Assembly (NCBI GenBank): GCA_033065855.1
Contig: JAVXUO010001736.1
Span: forward strand, 921,001 to 985,000
Reading direction: 5' to 3'
Length of the DNA: 64,000 nucleotides
DNA from: Escallonia rubra
Lineage: Eukaryota > Streptophyta > Magnoliopsida > Escalloniales > Escalloniaceae
In this document: positions 1-9,926 of the stretch, piece by piece
How positions within the stretch are numbered: the stretch's first letter is position 1
How the letters are laid out: each line of letters opens with the position of its first letter
Program-made: the position numbers and the translations under genes
Notes under the pieces: model-generated
Databases searched by the model: none
What the model saw: the letters and a program-made list of their open reading frames with translations, nothing else
Told to the model about the DNA's origin: nothing

Positions 1-1139
1 CAAGCATCGGACCCGTATTCTGGACCACGACATTGGACTTGTGACAGGTTTCCCCGTACTCACTCCAAGAATTTGTGCGCCCGCAGCTCTGCCATATCTC
101 TTATGCTCTATCTAGGTATGTTGCCTCGGTCTTGGCCCTTGCTCATATCCTTACTCCGTATGATCACGCTTGAGATCTGATTCAGACTCTACACTTTGTG
201 GCACTTCAAGGAGTACAATAACCCCACTTCCTTGGCATTAATCCAGCGATTGTGAGGGACAAGATATGAAGTAAATTAAATTTGATTTATTTAAAGTCCT
301 TTCCTTTTTGGTATCTACATACAAGTTCAAAAAAAATTGTCAATGAAGCTAAACTATTCTTGCCATACATGTTTTCAAATGACAATTACACATGAAAGGC
401 GGCCTAAATTGTGCAAAATGTTGTATAAGGAAAAAAATTAGCTGCTATTTCGATTGGAGGAATCTTCCTCCTACCCTCTATATAGCAACAATCAATCATA
501 TCTAAATATTTTTAGTAACTTTTATTTAGTAACGTTAAAAAAGTATTGCTAATATTTATCGTTGATAATGTTAAAAGAAAAACCACTAAAAATATTTAAT
601 GACTATTAATTATCACTATATACGGGGTTGGAGGAAGGAGCTAAAGTTTGTTTGTTGTATTAAAATAGCCTTCTCCTATCTACTAATGAATAATAATTAA
701 TAAGGGTCATTTTGTATGAGAAAAAAGGAAAACATCAACAAGATTATGGGGAAAAGGAGAAAATGAGTCTATTTGAAATATGTTTTGATTTACAAATGTG
801 CAACAAGAGAATCTGGTTAAACATACGCGTAAGAGTTCCCTTAATATCACTTTTTGGGACTTACTTGCATGCTCATTAGCATCACTTAATCCACATTATT
901 AAAATAAACTATTTATTTCCATCATCACTTTTATAGATCTTCTTTCCGAAGTGCGAAGAATTCGTCCAAGAACCGTCTGAGAAGCATGGAGAAAATTCAA
1001 GGTACTGTCCACGAATTTGAACACCTTTGGGAGCCTAATTGAAGAAGTTTAAGTCAAAGAAAGATCCTATGTACATTTCATGTGAGTCCTCATTGAGGAT
1101 TTTATCGGAGACATACACCCGCATCTGGCGCTCTTTAGT
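1..1139. other. intergenic sequence, no gene seen
   Basis: AT-rich sequence with scattered stops in all frames. I see no conserved domain, RNA gene or transposon terminus. Short open frames here have no recognisable protein features. An older, decayed element cannot be excluded. Confidence 0.5.
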
Positions 1140-1560
1140 CTTTTGCGTGATAATCATGTCGGTGGTGATGGTGGTAGTGACAATAGAGTAATGATGGTGG
1201 TGGTGGCGGCGGCTATGGAAAGGTGTCAATAGAGAGGATAGTGGTGTATTAAGATGTGGTTAGTAATTATGGTTGTGGCGATAGGCAACGACATAACGGT
1301 CATTGCAGTAATTTAGATGGTTTTGACGGATATGGACTTAGTGGCGGCAGCGTTGGTGTGGTATAGGTGGCAGTGTCTTTGTGATGGTGTTGATGGTGGT
1401 GGTATTGGCTAGGTTGTAGTAGATGTGGTGGTGATGGTGGTGGTATTGGCTAGGTTGTAGTAGATGTGGTGGTGATGGTGGCAAAAACGAATAATAGTTA
1501 TGGTGGTAGTTGTTATGTGGTGGAGACAGTGTTGTTAACAAATTAATTGTGGCGGCATTA
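1140..1560. repeat. GGT/GAT-rich low-complexity tract with a 41-bp tandem duplication
   Basis: The stretch is dominated by GGT, GGC and GAT triplets. At 1400-1481 two copies of a 41-bp unit beginning tggtattggctaggt stand head to tail and are almost identical, which points to recent slippage or unequal exchange. Open frames on the minus strand here are His/Pro/Tyr-rich products of the triplet repeat and are not credible genes. Confidence 0.7.
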
Positions 1561-1762
1561 TGGAGGTAATTACTCATTTTATGTAATTAACCATTTCACT
1601 TAGAGTTAAGTGATAAGTATTAAGTAAATCAATCATGACTTTAAATTTTAGCCTATCTTTGGTAGGAATTAATTTTTTTAAGTGATATAATGTTAAGCGT
1701 TATCAAATGCACTTAATTAAAAATAATTGAAAATCTTATGTTTTAGGTGCGAATAGCGTTGT

Positions 1763-1767
<5 letters not shown>

Positions 1768-1812
<45 letters not shown>

Positions 1813-1818
1813 TATATA

Positions 1819-1848
<30 letters not shown>
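1768..1848. repeat. compound microsatellite (CT)n(CA)n(TA)n(GA)n
   Basis: Consecutive dinucleotide runs lie immediately left of the MULE-A terminus. The (TA)n part is probably the original target sequence, because every copy of this MULE family in the window abuts a (TA)n run. Confidence 0.85.
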
Positions 1849-1849
<1 letters not shown>

Positions 1850-2110
1850 CTGATCCGTTGATAGCGCAAGCAAAATAAGAGAAGTTGCTAACGCGATCTA
1901 AGCCGTCCATCCTGGAAGAATGGACAGATCTTTTTTTTTCAAAAGCTGTCAGCCGTCCGCGACACAGTATAGCGGACGAGATTTTTTACCAGATTGCCCC
2001 TCCCAACTCGTCCGCATAACAGTGTAGCGGATGACTTTTTGACCCTGACAACCGTCAGTCAAAAAGTAGTCCGCTACACTGTGTAGTGGACCACTTTTTC
2101 CCTAACGGTG
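1849..2110 (+). repeat. MULE-A left terminal inverted repeat
   Basis: It matches the inverted 9640-9888 segment, including the poly-T stretch, ttaccagattgcccctcc and two palindromes of the GTCCGCTACA...TGTAGCGGAC type. Further palindromes continue to about 2290, just upstream of the PMD 5' leader, so the TIR probably also supplies that gene's promoter. Confidence 0.85.
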
Positions 2111-2423
2111 GTCAAGTCATCCACATCCCCCCTGATAGTTGTCACATAAGTCCTGTCCCCCCACGACTGTTACTTTGTCCTTATCCCAACCGTCCGCTAC
2201 ACTGTGAGCGGACGAGATTTAAATAAATACTATCCGCTACATTGTGTAGCAGACGGTCTTCACTGTCCACTATACTATGTAGCGGACGGTCCATATATAT
2301 ACACAAAAACCTAACTTCGAAACTCTTATTCATTCTTTCTTTTCACAAAATTTTCTAACGGCGTTGGTAAGCAGATCTGTGCAATTCCTTCCCAAGAAAT
2401 CATTTAATCGTCTCATCAATCAC

Positions 2424-2534
2424 GTAAGTTTACAAACCAATCCTTTATTTGTTCATAATCTAGAGTTATTATGAGTATTGCGTCTTTTGCATGGTTTTGA
2501 TTATGTATTGAGCATGTGCTAGCGTTGGTGTGTG

Positions 2535-2611
<77 letters not shown>

Positions 2612-2692
2612 CGTCTTATGCATGTGCTAGCGTTGGTAATTTGCGAGCGATTGATAACAGCTTCCAAACTTGACGTTTTTCCATAATTTCAG
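2424..2692 (+). other. 5'UTR intron of the MULE-A PMD gene, with a (TA)n expansion
   Basis: A donor (cac|gtaagtt) at 2424 and an acceptor (atttcag) ending at 2692 precede the ATG at 2703 by 10 nt. The MULE-C gene has the same leader intron (gtaagtt donor near 57168, reverse strand). In this copy the intron carries (GT)7 at about 2527-2542 and about 32 TA units at 2545-2609. Confidence 0.65.
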
Positions 2693-2702
2693 TTGTAAAA
2701 AA

Positions 2703-4976
2703 ATGAACTTTAACCCTGGACCAGAAGATCCCTCCGTATTATACGACCAAGCAAACCATATAAGTACGCTCATATGAGATGGTGGAATAAGATACTTATT
2801 TTATCAACTTTCTTATTCTCACGAACATTGTATACCATTTATTTTACTTAAATTGTATTTATTAATTCGTAGGAAAGAGCGCTCCTCAACACAGTAGAAG
2901 TATCCGATAATTTCGCAGCCTGGAAATTAAGCAAACGACAGAAAAATTTGCTGCGTGGAATTGGGTTTGCGGTTTTCACGCACGGGCAGATCTTTCAACA
3001 ACTTGACCGGGCCTTGATAGGTGCCCTTGTTGAGAGGTGGAGAAGTGAAACGAATACGTTTCACTTCCCTTTTGGAGAGATGGCTATTACCCTAGAAGAT
3101 GTAGGGTTCATCTTAGGGTTACCGGTGACGGGGCGGCCGGTAATTGCTCCTCCGTTGGAAGCAACGAATAAGAAAGCCGCTAGGGACTTCTTTACCTCCG
3201 TACCTGAAGATCAATTTAGCATTGGTGGGATAAATTTGAAGTGGTTGCTGGATACCTATAGCGTTCTGCCGAAAAACTACACGGATGGGATGCTTATGCT
3301 GTACACAAAGGCTTTCCTGATGTGGGTGATAGGGGCAATTCTATTCCTAACGACGTCGAAGAATACGGTCAGCAACAAATATTTACCATTGTTGGGTAAC
3401 CTGCAAGAAGTTGGGGAGTATGCCTGGGGTGCAGCAACTCTTGCGTACTTGTATTGAGCATTGCACAAGGCAATGAGGCCCGACTCCAGAGCTATATGTA
3501 CATGTCTCTCACTGTTGCAGGTATATCATATAACTCTTTGTGATTACGTTATCGAAATTTTTTTATTAGTCGGTGGACAATAATTTTTGATGATACTATA
3601 TATAATTTGTCTTTGTTCTCAGGTGTGGTCTTATGAACCCATTGCTACCGGCGCACCCAAGTGTAGGGACGAAACCGATAACGTGTGGCCTCGGTTGTGC
3701 GCTTAGGAGCCACTACCCGCGAAGAGATGATCCACATCACAACATTACGCTCTATCGAGGGGAGCTCGACTCGCTATCTCTGGGCCAAATATGTTGGGCA
3801 CCATACAATCGTCCCGAGGGACGGGTGACAGAGTTGTTTGTTTTTATGCTCTCCGGGTTGCAACGCACTCCCCTGATCCACTTCCAGGTTGCGGAGTGGC
3901 AGCTTCCAGATATGAGGGTTAACAGGAACCCACCGGGTGTCGGACGGTTTGGCAAGGTGAATGCGCACGACTTGTGCGCACGAGAAATTGAGGTTTGGAA
4001 TTCTTTGCAGGACACGCTGACGGCCATTGTGTTCGAGCCTGACCACGTGATCAGCATCGAGCAGTACAACGAGTGGTACTACCGCATCACGCAGAAGATA
4101 GTAGCCCCGATAAGGTTTGAACGATGGCAGAGGTACCACCCTAGGGGTCAGATCGATGAGAAGTGGGCATTTGGTCTCGTAAATTGCCCAACCAATGCTT
4201 TTAATTGGATTTAATGATTCCTGTTTTACATTCAATCTCGTTTGTTTTGTTGCTTATTATCTCTTTGGATGTAGGTTAATGCGTCGCTTGCATTTTTCGA
4301 GAAGCTGAGTGAGCGGCAGGATCTGGTGAATGCCATGGGATTAGAACTTTGCAAACGGACTGATGCATTGGCCCAAGGCTGCGGGGATTTTATGCGCCAT
4401 TATACGGGACCCACTCCGAGCGTCTCCTCGGGAATGGACTATTCGGGGTGGCAGTTTCCCCATGTGAGCGAGGGATACGGTGATCCCTCAGGGTAGACAT
4501 CGAGGGTGAGCCAGGGGGTTGGTGGTCCCTCCGTAGCGGGACAGGCTCAAGCGCCATGGGACGAGTACAATGTCCCCTCGTTTGCTTTGCTTCCGGAGTC
4601 GGAACCAATACCCCTTTCTCAGAGTCAAGTCACACAAGACAGGCAATACGCAAACATCAATCTCTCTGAGTCAATGCCCATCGTTCTGTGGGCGGGACCT
4701 TCCGGCCCCCTCGAAGGGCAATATCAACCGGCCGAAGCCTCGGGATGGCAATATCCCCTGTTCGCCTCCACCGAAGGGGGATATCCCCCGGTCGTCCCCC
4801 CCCCCCCTGGAGGACAAAATCCCCTGGTCGACCACCCCGCTTATCCCAAGGGGCATCCGTTGAAGCCTCTAGGGCCGACAAAAGCCCGGCTAATCCATGA
4901 GCATTACTTTAGCGGGGCCCCTAGGAACAAAGCGTCATATACTGTCATTTGCCCGAATGGCTTGGATTACACTTGA
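2703..4976 (+). pseudogene. plant mobile domain (PMD) protein, degenerate copy in MULE-A
   Basis: PMD (aminotransferase-like, MAIN/MAIL family) proteins act in plant nuclei, and related copies ride on transposons. Exons by comparison with MULE-C: 2703-2786, 2873-3520, 3623-4178 and 4275-4976. Seen: exon 1 reads NPGPEDPSVLYDQANHIS; exon 2 carries LRGIGFAVFTHGQIFQQLDR and ITLEDVGFILGLPVTGRPVI, typical of the PMD core; exon 3 contains SGLQRTPLIHFQVAEWQLPD; exon 4 is a Pro/Gly/Ser-rich linker ending at a TGA (4974-4976). Breaks: TGA at 2775-2777 where MULE-C has TGG; exon 1 donor GT changed to AT (2787-2788); TGA at about 3455-3457; TAG and a frameshift near 3703-3730. It lies upstream of and collinear with the Ulp1 segment, so the two may have been one transcription unit. 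No function is expected. Confidence 0.85.
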
Positions 4977-5793
4977 GAGTGGGGGGAAATGTCCACCCTA
5001 GCTTCGGGGGCTTGGTTGAGCGACACTGTGATCTTTGACTATGTGGAGATTCTGAGGCTAAGGAGTCGGGACACCCAGAATGACTGTCCATGCATTTTTT
5101 TGTTTGATGCATTTTTTCATGGCATTCTTGTATCAGTATGGCAGGCTTAGGTCGATGGGAGGGGGAAGAAAACCTTGAAAGACTGGGAACAGTCCGATGC
5201 GCTCCTTGCATTTCTTAATAGGGATAGTCCAGTGAGCGCCCGTGATGTGGATGTGTTCCTAATACTATTTCTATGTAATAGCCACTAGTACTTGGTTTGC
5301 TATGAACCAACTCAGAAGGTCATATCAGTCCTCGACAGTCTCCACGTACGACGATACCAAGCGAATGCCCGTGAATCAGTTTTGGAAAGCCCAGTTAGAT
5401 GTTGTGGTAATGTTTTGATTGTTGTTTAATGCTTATTGTAATTTGCGTACTGTAACTGTTAACTCGTAGCTTACGCCATTTTTTATTTCTCCACAAAATC
5501 TGGTATGTGCCATGGTCCACTCTCTCCGTGAACTAGAAGTACCGGCGAGGCCGCGGCTCCAAGTTCGGGTGAAGAGGAGCAGGCCCAAGCAAGCTAATAT
5601 CTCGGACTGCGGCGTCTTCGTCTGCATGTACATGGACTATATTTGTTGGGGTGAGAGCCTCAAGGCGGCCGTCTGGAGCGCAGCAGAAGTAGAGGCCTTT
5701 AGATATAGAATAGCTTGGCAAATTTATAGAAGCCGACCTAGACCAGTTAGGTATACTCTACATCCGTCTAAGGACGAGAATCTGGCTCAATGA
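4977..5793 (+). pseudogene. Ulp1-like (C48) SUMO-protease segment, degenerate copy in MULE-A
   Basis: Ulp1/SENP cysteine proteases cleave SUMO from proteins with a His-Asp-Cys triad plus an oxyanion Gln. Seen: YLVCYEPTQKVISVLDSL around 5291-5345 (Asp region) and, at 5578-5650, SRPKQANISDCGVFVCMYMD with Gln and the nucleophile Cys. The codon after the catalytic His is TAG (about 5286) where MULE-C has TGG, so the His-Trp motif is interrupted. Stop TGA at 5791-5793. Upstream, 5030-5215 aligns with the MULE-C segment reading FILDAFFHGMLVQEYNDWV. A probable intron lies between the Asp and Cys parts (about 5407-5500). Clearly dead. Confidence 0.8.
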
Positions 5794-6042
5794 TTACTTC
5801 TTGTAAACGATTATTTTTAAGACAATAATTTTATTTTAAATACCAATTTATTCGAAGTTCGATTGAGACATGTATTTTTTTGTGTTGTGGTGGTTTATTT
5901 GTGTGTTGTGGATTTTTGGCCCTTATTGAGATAGGTTTGATGGTGGTAATAAAATGTTATGGTGTGGTTTTTTTGCCCTCATTGAGATATCATGATGGTG
6001 GGAAAGAGAATGAAGATATCTTTGTTGGTAGACTGAGACACC
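5794..6042. other. 3' flank of the Ulp1 segment, non-coding
   Basis: A T-rich, TTTGTG-rich stretch with two similar ~60-bp blocks (gtgttgtggt... and ttatggtgtggtttttttgccctcattgag). It joins the Ulp1 stop to the palindrome array. No gene seen. Confidence 0.5.
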
Positions 6043-6680
6043 GTCCGCTACATTATGTAGTGGACAGTCTAAACAACCAAAAAACAACCAAAAAAAATGA
6101 AGTGTTGAAGTCTAATGTTTCTGCTGCGTCGTCCGCTATATAGTGTAGCGGACAGTCTAAACACCCAAAAAATTCTAAGTGTTGAAGACTGTTGTTTCTG
6201 TTAGGCCGTCTGGTAGATAGTATAGCGGACAGTCTAAACAGCCAAAAAATTCCAAGTGACGAGGATTGTTGGTTCTATTAGGCCGTCCGCTAGATAGTAT
6301 ACCAGACAGCCTAAACAACAACAAAAATTCAAAGTGTTGAAGACTGATGTTGAAAAAAAGGTGCCCTAAAACACCAAAAAAATTCTAAGTGTTGAAGCCT
6401 AATGTTTCTGCTGAGCCATCCGCTATATAGTGTAGCGGACAATCTAAACAACCAAAAAAAAATTTAGTGTTGAAGACTGTTGTTTCTGTTAGGCCCTCCG
6501 CTAGATAGTATAACGGACAGTCTAAACACCAAAAAATTCTAAGTGTTGAAGACTGTTGTTTCTATTAGGCCGTCCGCTAGATAGTATAGCAGACAATCTA
6601 AACAACCAAAAAATTTCAAGTGACGAGGACTGTGGTTTCCGCTGCGCTATCTGCTAGACTATGTAGCGGACGGAGAAAAA
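6043..6680. repeat. array of ~77-bp palindromic repeats (MULE-A)
   Basis: About eight units at a mostly 77-bp period. Each holds an imperfect 23-bp palindrome (GTCCGCTATA-nnn-TATAGCGGAC type; starts near 6045, 6131, 6208, 6285, 6418, 6496, 6572 and 6649) followed by a conserved agtctaaacaaccaaaaaa and a taagtgttgaagac box. One interval is 133 bp and contains a unit without a palindrome. The array lies exactly between the convergent 3' ends of the PMD/Ulp1 and transposase genes. The same unit occurs in MULE-B and MULE-C. Confidence 0.9.
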
Positions 6681-6744
6681 ATCACAAAAAAAGACTTGAT
6701 GCTCACAAAAGATTATTACAACAAAATTATTACAAAAAGTCCAA

Positions 6745-8980
6745 CTAAAGGTCCACTGCATCTTCTTCTTCCTCATCTTCGGCATCATCTTCTTCCTCGT
6801 CTTGCAAACCCCCTGGACTTATCCCCAGTGCCTTGTAATGGTTCTGCCTATCATGGTTGGTCATTTTGTTGCACAGTGCACACCTTCTCAGCATTTTAGC
6901 TTGAGTTGCATGTTCAATAGAGCTCTTTATCCACGTAAATCTCTTGCGGCCTTTCGTTTATGATATAATTGGATCCAAAGGCCGGATATCATTGTCGTCT
7001 TCCGCAACCGGCTCATCATCTTCTGATCCCGTTGTAGGCTCAGTGTCATCCCCATTGCTGACTGAAACTAATTCGAATTGGTCGACAATGGGATCTTACT
7101 GCTGAGCTACCTCACGGAGATGTTTATATCCGGCCATTGTAGCAGCACCATTTACGGACAAACGGGTAAATTTTGTCACCAGATGATGATACCGCAATGT
7201 CTCTGACTCTTCAAAGTCAGTATACGGATGCTCCGGAAAGGCAATGGTACCGTGCAACCTGTTTGCACCTTTCGTCCACCGTGGCAGGACGTATTTATCG
7301 GGGATTGTCCTGATATTCTTCTAGGTGAAAAACCGCAGAATGTGTCTACATAGGATGCCATGGAACTCAAACTTCTTACAAACACATGTCACCAAATCCG
7401 TCAATGTGTCATGGCACACCGTATACATTCTGCGCAGCTTCTTAGGGACGAGGTCATTCATGAGCTAATAAACCTTGTATTCACGCCTAGACTTTTCTGC
7501 TACCTTGTTTATACTGTATCGTCCCGATTTTCGTAGCTCTACTTGGTATAGCATGAAGACCTCCTTCGTATAGACTTTTGTACCGTTCAGCTCTAGCTGG
7601 GTCTCAAGCAACCTTCTCCTTTGTTTGTACGTGCTTGTAAAGTCTGCAGCCCTTTTTTCACGAATAACGAGGCAACTACTTTTTGGGCAGATGTGACGAA
7701 ACTCTTCAAATTGGTAGCTGTACCCACGAAACTATCGAACGTGGCATTCATAGATTCACTCATGTCCGTCGTTTTCATGCTCTTTGAGCTCATACAAGTG
7801 TTGGAGCCACTCGTGGTCTTGCAATGAGTAATCCTCAACAAGCTTTTCCTACCTCTCCTCAAATTCCTCAATCATTAACTACTTGTTAACGCACTTGTCA
7901 AAATCCTATTTAAAGTCTGGATACTTTGCATACACGTGATGCAAACGTTCAAGGTATTTGTTGCTTACGTGCCAAGCGCACAAGTTGTGTCGAGTATATG
8001 GGAAGACGGAAGCAATAGCCTTCTTCATTGCCAAATCTTGATCGGTGATGATAACTTTGGGTGCTTTGTTGTTCATGGCTTCCAGCCATGCCCTAAACAA
8101 CCAAACAAAAGAACTCTCGCTCTCGTCCCTTAACAAGGCGAACCCGAACACGATAGAGTGACAATGATGATTGACGCCCGTGAAAGGAGAGAAGGGCATC
8201 GAGTACTTGTTGGTACGGTATGTGGTCTCGAAAGTCACGACATCCCCAAAATGCTTATAAGCAAGCCTCGAACGACTGTCGACCCAAAAAATTTTGCTAA
8301 CTCGATGCTCGTCGTCAAGTTTATAATCGAACTTACACTGTAGGTCTTCCATCTGCATCCGCTTCAATAGGCTCATTGAGGTCATACGCAGCTCGTCTTT
8401 GGGTTCAGACCGCGTTACGAACGTCTGTCGTGTTAAAGTTTAGATTCTGAATTCCCCCAGCCTGTTCAACAAGAACATTAACAATGTCGGCTGTCCTATC
8501 CACGCATTGCTCATTGTTTGAATCAGGCTCCTTGCGACCTTACCCATCTTCTTGTGTTGATGCATCTGGCTCACCTTAGAAGGGGTTACTAACAGGTGAT
8601 TGTGTGTTAATTCCAAGCTAGTAATAAGTCAATGATCTTGCTTGGGTTTATGGCTTACGAACATCTTGACCTGGCAATTCGTGCGCGTAAAGCAGTCCCA
8701 TCTTCTTCGCCCATATCCTATTTCGTCATCACTGTCATCGTTACCTATGTGTGTCTCATTCTGCAGTGAGTGTCTGCCCCTATGACACTCGTATAAGCGA
8801 GAGCATATTTTTTTTTGTTATGTTGCTTGTTCTTGTAGTCTTTATTCTAATGCCAAAACCAACTCTCAATGAATACGCTCGAAAACATTCTTCGGCTTCT
8901 TCCAATGATTGAAATGTTCGTCCTAGATACGGATCACTAGCATCTACGGGGGTGCTCAAGCTCGACACGAAATCGGACAT
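6745..8980 (-). pseudogene. FAR1-type MULE transposase, degenerate copy in MULE-A
   Basis: It aligns throughout with the 703-aa transposase of MULE-C. ATG at 8980 (MSDFVSSLSTPVDASDPYLG). The FAR1 DNA-binding N-terminus is followed by a frameshift near 8800. The MULE core at 7906-8385 keeps FWVDSRSRLAYKHF and VIITDQDLAMKKAI, but the first catalytic Asp is Glu (VTFETTY, where MULE-C has VTFDTTY). Several other frame breaks follow, including a TAA near 6960. The C-terminal tail, absent in frame from MULE-C, is readable here: RRCALCNKMTNHDRQNHY, a zinc-knuckle-like motif, then an acidic end and a TAG at 6745-6747. Its 5' leader has an intron (donor about 9413, reverse strand) and begins close to the right TIR. 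Non-functional. Confidence 0.9.
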
Positions 8981-9639
8981 TGTGAAACAAGACCTATGTA
9001 GAAATAGATTACGCTTAACTATCAAATGGCGTTTCTTGAACATATCAAATCAAAATTACCATGATGAATAGACCAATTTAGCATGACATATATACCAAAC
9101 ATAATCTCAAAAGTGTCTCCAATTTAATAATTATTAATTTATGAGACATAGCAAATTAAAATTACTAAGATAAATAGACAAATTTATCATGCCAAAATAC
9201 AACAAACATAATCTCCAAAAATTCGAATTTAACTATAATATTTTTTTTTTGAAGTTAACAAATTAATCTCTTGAACATCATAAATTAAAATTACTTTGAT
9301 GAATAGACTGATAAATCCCAACAAACATAAACCCAAAAAAATCTATATATCCATAAAAAAAATTAACTTTATCAGTCAACTCATAAAGAAAACTTCACAA
9401 TTCACAAACTTACCTTGCTTGAGTGAAGCTTGAAGCAAGTGTTACTCGAAGCTTAAAGGTAGCTGAAAATGGAAGCAAGTGAAGACTAAGGAGATGAAAA
9501 TGCAAAAAGAAATGAGAATTATGGAACTTTTGGGTATAGCTGCCAAGTCGTCCGTGATACTGTACAGTGGATAGTCTGGGGGACACGATGTGACATGTGT
9601 CCAGAATTAATTTGACGTGTGCCAGTCAAAAAGTCGTCT

Positions 9640-9885
9640 GCTACACTGTGTAGCGGACGACTTTTTGACTGGCACATGTCAGGACAAAAAAGTTGTCCAC
9701 TACACTGTGTAGCGGACGAAGGTGGAGGGGCAATCTGGTAAAAAATCTCGTCCGCTACACTATGTTGCGGACAGCTGACAGCTTTTGAAGAAAAAAAAAG
9801 ATATGGGTCGTCCATCTTGAAAGGATGGACGGCCAGATCACGTTGGCAACTTTTTTCTATTTTGCTAGCGCTATCAATGGATCAG

Positions 9886-9888
<3 letters not shown>
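9640..9888 (-). repeat. MULE-A right terminal inverted repeat
   Basis: Inverted copy of 1849-2110 with three GTCCGC...GCGGAC palindromes, the complement of the gcccctcc box and a GTCCATC...GATGGAC hairpin about 40-60 bp from the end. Related sequence extends left to about 9545. It probably carries the transposase promoter. Confidence 0.85.

Positions 9889-9925
<37 letters not shown>
9889..9925. repeat. (TA)n microsatellite at the right end of MULE-A
   Basis: About 18 TA units directly follow the conserved terminus ggatcagctc. Confidence 0.9.

Positions 9926-9926
<1 letters not shown>

Larger units (their letters stand above)
1847..9889. mobile_element. MULE-A: Mutator-like element carrying PMD/Ulp1 and FAR1-type transposase
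   Basis: The ends are inverted: gctgatccgttgatagcgc at 1849 matches the reverse complement of gctatcaatggatcagc ending at 9887. The TIR is about 250-300 bp and includes a hairpin around GTCCATCC/GGATGGAC and several GTCCGC...GCGGAC palindromes. Inside are a PMD + Ulp1 locus on + (2703-5793), a palindrome array (6043-6680) and a MULE transposase on - (6745-8980), converging. Both genes are broken by stops and frameshifts, so the copy is not autonomous. Both ends touch (TA)n, which prevents an exact TSD call. MULE-C (45163-57687) is the same family, inverted. Confidence 0.9.

Noticed and set aside
7593..7871. Separate small gene in MULE-A
   Set aside because: It is a frame-shifted piece of the transposase (SESMNATFDSFVGTATNLKS matches MULE-C).
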